NCBI GenBank assembly: GCA_038184435.1
Contig: CP116227.1
Coordinates: forward strand, 186,001-250,000
Length of the DNA: 64,000 nucleotides
Reading direction: 5' to 3'
DNA from: Nocardioides alkalitolerans
Lineage (GTDB): Bacteria > Actinomycetota > Actinomycetes > Propionibacteriales > Nocardioidaceae
Shown: one piece after another, positions 58,246-64,000 of the stretch
Position numbering within the stretch: position 1 is the first letter of the stretch
Layout: each line of letters starts with the position of its first letter
The notes under the pieces: generated by a model
Database searches by the model: none
Told to the model about the DNA's origin: nothing
What the model saw: the letters and a program-made list of their open reading frames with translations, nothing else
Program-made: the position numbers and the translations under genes

Positions 58246-59772
58246 GTGATCGACCCCGCTGCACCCGCCTCCACTCCCGGCCCCACCCCGGACGGCATCG
58301 ACCCCGACGACCTCGCCACCACGCTCCGCGTGCTGCAGCAGGTCTCGGCCCTCCACCCGGACCACCCGGACGTGACGACGGTGAAGCGTGCCGCGTCGTA
58401 CATGTACAAGCTCATCAAGAAGACCCGTCGCGCCGAGATCCGCATGGAGCGCCAGACGCACGACCAGGAGATCATCGAGCGCACCGCGACGGGCTCGCGC
58501 ATGCGGATCGACGACGAGACCGCCGGGATCCCGCTCGTGTCGACGGCACCGGGCGCCTTCGCGGGCGAGCTGATCACGGCGCGCGGCTGCTACATCTGCA
58601 AGCAGGACTTCACGCTCGTCGACGCGTTCTACCACTGGCTCTGCCCCTCGTGCGCGGCCAAGTCCCACGCCAAGCGCGAGCAGCGCACCGACCTCACGGG
58701 CAAGCGGGCGCTGCTGACGGGCGGCCGGGCGAAGATCGGCATGTACATCGCCCTGCGCCTCCTCCGCGACGGCGCCGACCTGACGATCACGACGCGCTTC
58801 CCCCGCGACGCCGTACGGCGCTTCGCCGCCCTCGAGGACTCCGACGACTGGCTGCACCGCCTCAAGGTCGTCGGGATCGACCTCCGCGACCCCACCCAGG
58901 TGCTCGCGCTGGCCGACGACGTCGCGGCGGGCGGCCCGCTCGACATCATCGTCAACAACGCCTGCCAGACGGTGCGACGCTCGCCCGGGGCCTACTCCCA
59001 GCTGGTCGAGATGGAGTCGGCCCCGCTGCCGACCGACCGGGTCCTGCCCGAGATGGTCACCTTCGACCGGGTCTCCGAGGCCCACCCGGCCGCCATTGCC
59101 GGCGCGCTCGCCGACGTCGCCGTGGCCCACCACGAGGGCGAGTCGGCGGAGCACGCCCAGGCGGTGCACAACGCCGCGTCGCTGACGGCTCTCGCGCTCA
59201 AGGCCGGCAACGCCTCGCTCGAGGCGCACCTGGCCGGCACCGCCGTCGACGCCGGCGGTCTGCTGCCCGACCTGCAGTCCACCAACTCCTGGACCCAGGT
59301 GGTGGACGAGGTCGACCCGCTGGAGCTCCTCGAGGTGCAGTTCTGCAACTCGATCGCGCCGTTCCTCCTCATCAGCCGCCTGCGTCCCGCGATGCGGGAA
59401 GCCGTACGACGCGGGGCCCGCCGCGCCTACGTCGTCAACGTCTCGGCGATGGAGGGCCAGTTCTCCCGGCGCTACAAGGGCCCGGGGCACCCGCACACCA
59501 ACATGGCCAAGGCCGCGCTCAACATGCTCACCCGCACGAGCGCGGGGGAGATGTTCGAGACCGACCGGATCCTGATGACGGCCGTCGACACGGGCTGGAT
59601 CACCGACGAGCGCCCCCACCAGGAGAAGCTGCGCATCGCCGCCGAGGGGTGGCACGCGCCGCTCGACCTGGTCGATGGCGCCGCGCGGGTCTACGACCCC
59701 ATCGTGCGCGGCGAGGCCGGCGAGGACCTCTTCGGCTGCTTCGTGAAGGACTACGAGCCCAGCCCCTGGTGA
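58246..59772 (+). CDS. Zinc-ribbon short-chain dehydrogenase-like protein lacking the catalytic Tyr
   Basis: The 508-residue protein has an N-terminal helical region and a four-Cys zinc ribbon (Cys115, Cys118, Cys133, Cys136: CYICKQDF and WLCPSC). An SDR Rossmann domain follows, with TGGRAKIG (158-165), NNAC in place of NNAG, and the Ser of VVNVSAMEG. The YxxxK motif reads Thr418-Asn-Met-Ala-Lys422 in HPHTNMAKAAL, so the usual proton donor Tyr is Thr. A ~120-residue helical insert interrupts the Rossmann fold. Function unknown; it may be a non-canonical reductase or a binding protein. Confidence 0.85.
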   Translation: MIDPAAPASTPGPTPDGIDPDDLATTLRVLQQVSALHPDHPDVTTVKRAASYMYKLIKKTRRAEIRMERQTHDQEIIERTATGSRMRIDDETAGIPLVSTAPGAFAGELITARGCYICKQDFTLVDAFYHWLCPSCAAKSHAKREQRTDLTGKRALLTGGRAKIGMYIALRLLRDGADLTITTRFPRDAVRRFAALEDSDDWLHRLKVVGIDLRDPTQVLALADDVAAGGPLDIIVNNACQTVRRSPGAYSQLVEMESAPLPTDRVLPEMVTFDRVSEAHPAAIAGALADVAVAHHEGESAEHAQAVHNAASLTALALKAGNASLEAHLAGTAVDAGGLLPDLQSTNSWTQVVDEVDPLELLEVQFCNSIAPFLLISRLRPAMREAVRRGARRAYVVNVSAMEGQFSRRYKGPGHPHTNMAKAALNMLTRTSAGEMFETDRILMTAVDTGWITDERPHQEKLRIAAEGWHAPLDLVDGAARVYDPIVRGEAGEDLFGCFVKDYEPSPW

Positions 59773-59819
59773 GCCCGGTGGGTCGGTGACGTCCGACGCC
59801 TCTCCTCGTTGAGCGGGGC

Positions 59820-60137
59820 ATGGACGCCATCGCCCTCCACGTCCGCCTCGTCGAGCAGGTCGCCCGCGCGGTCGACGAGCTCGTGCGCCCGACCGCGACG
59901 AGGCGGTCCCGGCTGGTCGACCTCTGCGTGGAGGGGGCGCTGGCCTGCGACGTCGTGACCGACGACGGCCGCGTCGCCGACGGCCACGACATCGCCCGGC
60001 GCTCGCGCTGGGCCACCTCCGTGCTGTGCGAGCTCGCCGAGCCCGAGATGGACGCGTCGACGCGGCACCGCCTCGCCCTGGCGTCCGAGGTCGGCGTGGC
60101 CCGGTTCTGCGCGGCGGTGCGGCGCCGCGCCGCCTGA
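59820..60137 (+). CDS. Small hypothetical protein
   Basis: The 105-residue protein is mostly helical and soluble, with an Arg-rich C-terminus (CAAVRRRAA). I recognise no family. Coding is supported by almost exclusive G/C at third codon positions and by position in a gap on the plus strand. No clear ribosome-binding site is seen before the ATG. Confidence 0.55.
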   Translation: MDAIALHVRLVEQVARAVDELVRPTATRRSRLVDLCVEGALACDVVTDDGRVADGHDIARRSRWATSVLCELAEPEMDASTRHRLALASEVGVARFCAAVRRRAA

Positions 60138-60199
60138 GCCGGGGATCCGGAGAGGGACCGCACGGGTGGGGGCGGCGCGGGCGGGGTAGGAGGTGCGTC

Positions 60200-60640
60200 G
60201 TGTCGAAGCCACCCGTCGTCCCACCCGTCGTCCCCTGCTCCCGGGGTATCAACGGACGTGCGCGGGTGCTCCACCTCGAGACCCGCCGCGGGATGCTCGC
60301 GGCGGCCGCCACGATCGTCACGGTCGACGGCGCGGCGTACCCGCTGCCCTGGGGGCGCTCCGCGTTCGAGCTGCCCGCGGATCGTCCGGTCGCCCTCCAG
60401 GTCAGCCAGGCGTGGCGCAACGGGACGGTCGGGCTCGCCTCGGTCGTGCTGCCGCCGGGCCCGGACCTGGCGCTGGAGTACCGCGGACCCAGCCACCCCG
60501 CGATGGCCGGCGAGCTGGGGCTGCCCGGGACGGTGCGGTCGCGGGGCACCGCGCTCCAGGCCACGCTGCTCGGCTGCCTCGGGATCGTGCTCCTCGGGCT
60601 GGTCGCGCTGGTGCTCGCGATCGTGCTGACGGCGCGCTGA
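60200..60640 (+). CDS. Hypothetical protein with C-terminal membrane helix
   Basis: The 146-residue protein has a soluble beta-rich N-terminal region (HLETRRGMLAAAATIVTVDG, YPLPWGRSAFELPADRPVAL) and one C-terminal membrane helix (TLLGCLGIVLLGLVALVLAI), suggesting tail anchoring. The family is unknown. The GTG at 60200 has AGGAGG six bases upstream, a strong ribosome-binding site that fixes the start. It is convergent with the aminopeptidase gene, with ten bases between stops. Confidence 0.7.
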   Translation: MSKPPVVPPVVPCSRGINGRARVLHLETRRGMLAAAATIVTVDGAAYPLPWGRSAFELPADRPVALQVSQAWRNGTVGLASVVLPPGPDLALEYRGPSHPAMAGELGLPGTVRSRGTALQATLLGCLGIVLLGLVALVLAIVLTAR

Positions 60641-60650
60641 CCGGGCTGCG

Positions 60651-62087
60651 TCAGGGGACGAGCCGCCCCATCCACTCCTCGACGTCGGTGACGGTGCGGG
60701 GGAGCGCGGCCGACAGGTTGCGGCAGCCGTCCGCCGTCACGAGCACGTCGTCCTCGATCCGGATGCCGACGCCGCGCAGCTCCTCGGGCACGAGCAGGTC
60801 GTCCGCCTGGAAGTAGAGGCCCGGCTCCACCGTGAGGCACATGCCCGCGGCCAGGTCGCCCCGCGGGTAGACGTCGACCGCGGCCTGGGCGCAGTCGTGG
60901 ACGTCCATGCCGAGCATGTGGCTGGTGCCGTGCAGGGTCCACCGCGCGTAGACCCGGCTGTCCGGGTCGAGCGCCTCCTCCGGCGTGCAGGGCAGCAGCC
61001 CGAGGTCGCCGAGGCCGTGGGCGAGCACGGTCATCGCGGCCTGGTGCACGGCGGTGAAGGCGACGCCGGGCCGGACCGTGTCGATCCCGGCCTGCTGGGC
61101 GTCCAGCACCAGCTGGTAGAGGTCGCGCTGGAGCGGCGTGAACCGGCCGTCCACCGGCAGCGTGCGCGTCACGTCGGCCGTGTAGAGGTTGCGGCCCTCG
61201 ACGCCCATGTCGAGCAGGATGAGCTGGCCCGGCAGCACCGGACCCGTGTTGTCGATCCAGTGCAGCGTCGTCGCGTGGGAGCCGGCGCCGACGATCGAGT
61301 CGTAGCCCAGGTCGTTGCCCATCGCCCGCGCGCGCCGGAAGAACGTGCCCTCCAGCCAGCGCTCGCCGTGCTCGAGCACCCGGGGCCACTCGCGCACCGC
61401 GTCCTCGAAGCCCAGGGTGGTGATGTCGCAGGCCTCCTGCAGCTCGTCGACCTCCCACGCGTCCTTCACGAGCCGCAGCTCGGAGGCCACGCGCGCGAGC
61501 TCGCCGTCGGCGGCCGCGTCCCCGTCCGCGGCCGTCGTGGCGTCGACCGTGGCGTCGACCCCGCGGAGCACGCGGGTCTTCCCGCCGCGGCGCAGCTCGG
61601 CGTCGAGCTCGTCACGGTGGCGGACCGGGAGGCCCAGGGACGTCCCCAGCTCGGCTAGCGACGGCCGCTCGCCGGCCCAGAGCGCGCCGTACTGGCGGTC
61701 GCGGAAGAACTCGTCCGAGTCGCGCCCCGAGCGGGGCCGGGCGTAGAGCACCGGCTCCCCGTCGGTGAGCACCAGCACGGCGTCGGTCGTGTGGTTGCCG
61801 CTGAAGTAGGTGTGCGCCGTGTCGGGCCGGAAGCGGTAGTCGGTGTCGTTGGAGCGCTGCTTGAAGGAGCCCGCCGGGAGCACGAGCCGCTCGCCCGGGA
61901 AGGCCGCCGCGAGGCGCTCCCGTCGCGCCGCGGCCCAGGGCTGGATCGGGTGCGCCGGCACGTCGCGCTCCACCTCGGCCCAGCCGGTCCGCATGAACGC
62001 CGCGTACGCCGCCGGCACCGCCGGGTCGTGGGACTCGGTGCCCTTCTCGGGACCGGTCGGGGCGCTGGCGTCCGTCTCCGCAGTCAT
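60651..62087 (-). CDS. Xaa-Pro aminopeptidase (M24B, PepP-like)
   Basis: The 478-residue enzyme removes N-terminal residues before proline. The C-terminal creatinase/aminopeptidase domain has all metal ligands: Asp in LILLDMGVEGRNLYTADVTR (two), His in TLHGTSHMLGMDVHD, Glu in LTVEPGLYF and Glu in GIRIEDDVLVT. The N-terminal AMP_N domain (residues ~45-190) includes RRERLAAAFPGERLVLPAGS and the FRPDTAHTYFSGN block. ATG at 62087; divergent from the PrsW-like gene. Confidence 0.95.
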   Translation of the reverse strand: MTAETDASAPTGPEKGTESHDPAVPAAYAAFMRTGWAEVERDVPAHPIQPWAAARRERLAAAFPGERLVLPAGSFKQRSNDTDYRFRPDTAHTYFSGNHTTDAVLVLTDGEPVLYARPRSGRDSDEFFRDRQYGALWAGERPSLAELGTSLGLPVRHRDELDAELRRGGKTRVLRGVDATVDATTAADGDAAADGELARVASELRLVKDAWEVDELQEACDITTLGFEDAVREWPRVLEHGERWLEGTFFRRARAMGNDLGYDSIVGAGSHATTLHWIDNTGPVLPGQLILLDMGVEGRNLYTADVTRTLPVDGRFTPLQRDLYQLVLDAQQAGIDTVRPGVAFTAVHQAAMTVLAHGLGDLGLLPCTPEEALDPDSRVYARWTLHGTSHMLGMDVHDCAQAAVDVYPRGDLAAGMCLTVEPGLYFQADDLLVPEELRGVGIRIEDDVLVTADGCRNLSAALPRTVTDVEEWMGRLVP

Positions 62088-62184
62088 GACGCCACAGTAC
62101 GCCGCGGCGACGCCGCTCGCCGGGGTGCGAGGCGGGCCTGTGGAGAAGCCCGCGAAGGGCCCCGGCGGTGTCGCCGTCCTCCAC

Positions 62185-62190
62185 TAGGGT
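62185..62190 (+). promoter_or_regulatory. Leaderless -10 element of the PrsW-like gene
   Basis: TAGGGT lies seven bases before the ATG at 62198. Confidence 0.45.
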
Positions 62191-62197
62191 GACGCCC

Positions 62198-63316
62198 ATG
62201 CCGGCCCGCCATCGCGACAACATCGCCTTCACGGTGGTGGTGTGGGTGCTGGTCGCGCTGGGCGCGGCGGCGGTCCTCCTCGTGCTGGCGCTCTCGGGTG
62301 CCGCCGGCACGCTCGTGCTCGCGGCGGCGCTCGCCGCCCTGCCCGTCGGGCCGGTCGTGGCGACGTACCTGTGGTTGGACCGCTACGAGCCGGAGCCCCG
62401 CAGCCTGCTCGTCGCCGCGCTCCTGTGGGGTGCCTGCGTGGCGACGTCCGCGGCCGTCCTCCTCGGTGGCGTCGGCGGCCTGGTGGCGCCCCTCGACCGG
62501 GCGGCGTCCGCCGTGCTCGTCGCCCCCGTGACCGAGGAGGCGACCAAGGGCCTCTTCCTGGTGCTGCTCCTGTGGTGGCGGCGCCACGAGCTCGACGGGG
62601 TGCTCGACGGGATCGTCTACGCGGGGATGGTGGGCGTCGGGTTCGCGTTCACCGAGAACATCCTCTACCTCGCGGCGGCCTACGACGGGGCCGACGGCCT
62701 CGGGCCCGGGGGCGTCGAGGCGGTCACGGTCACCTTCGTGCTGCGCTGCGTCCTCAGCCCGTTCGCCCACCCCTTCTTCACCGCCTTCCTCGGCATCGGT
62801 GTCGGCCTGGCCGTGACGTCCCGCTCGCGGGTCGTGCGGCTGGGTGCGCCGGTGGTGGGGTACGGGGTCGCGGTGGGCTGGCACGCGCTCTGGAACGCCT
62901 CGACCATGCTCCCGACGGGCTTCTTCGGCACCTACGGGCTGCTCATGCTGCCCGCGTTCCTCCTCCTCGTGGCCGTGGCCGTCTGGTGCCGGGCGCTAGA
63001 GCGCCGGGTGCTCACCGCCGCGCTGGAGGACGCGGCCCAGCGCGGCCTGCTGCCAGCCGACGACATCCTGTGGATCGCCGACCTCCGGCTGCGGCGCCAG
63101 GTGCGCGCCGACGCCCGACGGGGAGGCGGTGCGCGGGCGGCGGGCATCGTGCGGGAGTATCAGGAGGCGGCGGTGGAGCTCGGCTTCCTCCACCACCGGG
63201 TGCTCCGCGGCACGGCTCCTGGCGACTTCGTCCAACGGGGGCAGGTGCACCTGCGGCGCATGCGGGCCACCCGCCCCCTCATCCCGATTCCTGCACAGGT
63301 GGTGACCGTCAGATGA
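62198..63316 (+). CDS. PrsW-family intramembrane metalloprotease
   Basis: The 372-residue protein has about eight membrane helices and the PrsW motifs: PVTEEATKGLFLVLLLWW (EE-x-x-K), GVGFAFTENILYLAAAY (F-x-x-x-E-N) and SPFAHPFFTAFLGIGVG (His). The C-terminal ~100 residues are a basic cytoplasmic domain. In Bacillus, PrsW cuts the anti-sigma factor RsiW, but here no such partner is nearby. Its stop overlaps the dynamin-like gene. Confidence 0.92.
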   Translation: MPARHRDNIAFTVVVWVLVALGAAAVLLVLALSGAAGTLVLAAALAALPVGPVVATYLWLDRYEPEPRSLLVAALLWGACVATSAAVLLGGVGGLVAPLDRAASAVLVAPVTEEATKGLFLVLLLWWRRHELDGVLDGIVYAGMVGVGFAFTENILYLAAAYDGADGLGPGGVEAVTVTFVLRCVLSPFAHPFFTAFLGIGVGLAVTSRSRVVRLGAPVVGYGVAVGWHALWNASTMLPTGFFGTYGLLMLPAFLLLVAVAVWCRALERRVLTAALEDAAQRGLLPADDILWIADLRLRRQVRADARRGGGARAAGIVREYQEAAVELGFLHHRVLRGTAPGDFVQRGQVHLRRMRATRPLIPIPAQVVTVR

Positions 63317-64000
63317 GCACTTCCGACGACCGTGGACGTGCCGAGGTGCCGCCGCGCCGCGGCGCGCGGTCCGGAGCGACCGAGGCGGGCGGCGTCGCCC
63401 AGACGGGCAACGCCCAGATGCTCACCGCGCTCGTGCAGCTCCGCAGCGCCCTCCAGGCGGCCCACCTGCCGCTGGAGACGCCCGGCGTCGAGGCCGTCCG
63501 CGAGGCGCGCACCGAGATGATCGACCAGCTGGAGGACTACGCGATCCCGCGCCTCATGGCGGTCGAGGCGCCGCTGCTGACCGTCGTGGCGGGGTCCACG
63601 GGGGCCGGGAAGTCGACGCTGGTGAACTCGCTCGTCGGCCACCGGGTGTCCCAGGCCGGCGTGCTCCGCCCCACGACCCGCTCCGCGGTGCTGGTGCACC
63701 ACCCCGACGACCGCTCGTGGTTCGGTCCCGACCGGTTGCTGCCGGAGCTGCGCCGCGTCGAGGACCCGACGACCGACCCCGGCTGCCTGCAGCTGGTCGC
63801 GACCGACGCCGTGCCCAAGGGCCTGGCCATCCTCGACGCGCCCGACATCGACTCCGTCGACCGGCACAACCGCGAGCTCGCCGCGCAGCTGATGGCCGCG
63901 GCGGACCTCTGGCTCTTCGTCACCTCGGCGGCGCGGTACGCCGACCAGGTGCCCTGGGAGTTCCTCAAGGAGGCGGGGGAGCGCTCGACCGCCGTCGCGA
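63313..64000 (+). CDS. Dynamin-like GTPase (partial, 3' end outside window)
   Basis: Only the first 229 residues are visible. After a ~30-residue disordered leader and helix comes a GTPase domain: Walker A/G1 VVAGSTGAGKSTLVNSL (Lys100), G2-like Thr in RPTTRSAVLVHHP, and a G3 segment LAILDAPDIDSVD in which DAPD replaces D-x-x-G. LWLFVTSAARYADQVPW is typical of actinobacterial dynamin-like pairs (DynA/DynB). Such proteins remodel membranes at division septa. Overlap with the PrsW-like gene suggests co-transcription; a second dynamin-like gene may follow outside. Confidence 0.85.
   Translation, partial: MSTSDDRGRAEVPPRRGARSGATEAGGVAQTGNAQMLTALVQLRSALQAAHLPLETPGVEAVREARTEMIDQLEDYAIPRLMAVEAPLLTVVAGSTGAGKSTLVNSLVGHRVSQAGVLRPTTRSAVLVHHPDDRSWFGPDRLLPELRRVEDPTTDPGCLQLVATDAVPKGLAILDAPDIDSVDRHNRELAAQLMAAADLWLFVTSAARYADQVPWEFLKEAGERSTAVA

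Noticed and set aside
58087..61458. An 1123-codon open frame on the minus strand
   Set aside because: It overlaps the SDR gene and two small genes in antisense and shows no family motifs; its first part is an out-of-frame shadow of the aminopeptidase gene.

Overview
The window is about 73% G+C, densely packed, and coded on both strands with many 4-bp start/stop overlaps (ATGA, GTGA) and frequent GTG starts. The gene set (Mec/CysO/CysM cysteine synthesis, 180-kDa NAD-glutamate dehydrogenase, DUF2017, DUF3618, a WS/DGAT-type acyltransferase, a DUF222-HNH protein) points to an actinobacterium. Nocardioidaceae (Nocardioides-like) is my best inference. I see no insertion sequence, prophage or CRISPR array. 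About 73 protein genes and four tRNAs (Leu-TAG, His-GTG, Lys-CTT, Arg-TCT) are supported. No stretch longer than about 300 bases lacks a gene.

Layout. 1-10 kb: the end of a lipoprotein gene, a WS/DGAT-like acyltransferase, proline catabolism (pruA) and the large glutamate dehydrogenase, which together could run proline to glutamate to 2-oxoglutarate. 10-13.5 kb: crotonase, pncA and pncB (NAD salvage), divergent from clpS-DUF2017. 13.5-17.7 kb: lipoprotein, Nudix hydrolase, a striking triple palindrome, and an extracytosolic flavin electron-transfer module (NqrB/RnfD-FNR fusion, ApbE, FMN-binding lipoprotein). 17.9-22.9 kb: mec-cysO-NYN-cysM, DUF3152 protein, murI and an Rv1339-like phosphodiesterase. 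23-29 kb: NarL-type two-component system, ABC exporter, SGNH hydrolase, map. 29-31 kb: rph-rdgB-PlsC-like. As I recall the M. tuberculosis order (pncB, clpS, DUF2017, mec, cysO, cysM, murI, Rv1339, rph, rdgB), this is the same backbone with two inserted blocks.

31-35 kb: peroxiredoxin, then an ECF nickel/cobalt importer preceded by a sequence matching the Streptomyces Nur operator, then DUF3618 and a GroES-like protein. 35-38.6 kb: chain-length/tyrosine kinase divergent from a low-MW tyrosine phosphatase, followed by an HPr-kinase-like P-loop protein between two PqqD-like proteins. 38.6-46.8 kb: housekeeping oxidoreductases, a YbaK-type deacylase, a DsbA-like protein, orn, tRNA-His, a MASE1-PAS sensor kinase, a phytoene-desaturase-like flavoprotein and tRNA-Lys.

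46.9-52.8 kb is the most distinctive accessory block: an IclR regulator divergent from a class III CoA-transferase and a citryl-CoA-lyase-like protein, followed by LigB- and LigA-type extradiol dioxygenase subunits and an ATZ/TRZ-type amidohydrolase. It looks like an uncharacterised ring-cleavage catabolic unit with a CoA-dependent lower pathway. 52.9-64 kb: DUF222-HNH protein, a 31-bp tandem repeat, DoxX-like protein, lipoprotein, two septum-formation-like membrane proteins, a zinc-ribbon SDR with Thr in place of the catalytic Tyr, aminopeptidase P, a PrsW-like protease and the start of a dynamin-like GTPase.

A recurring signal is a TAnnnT -10-like hexamer 6-8 bases before the start codon of at least twelve genes. 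This implies many leaderless mRNAs.
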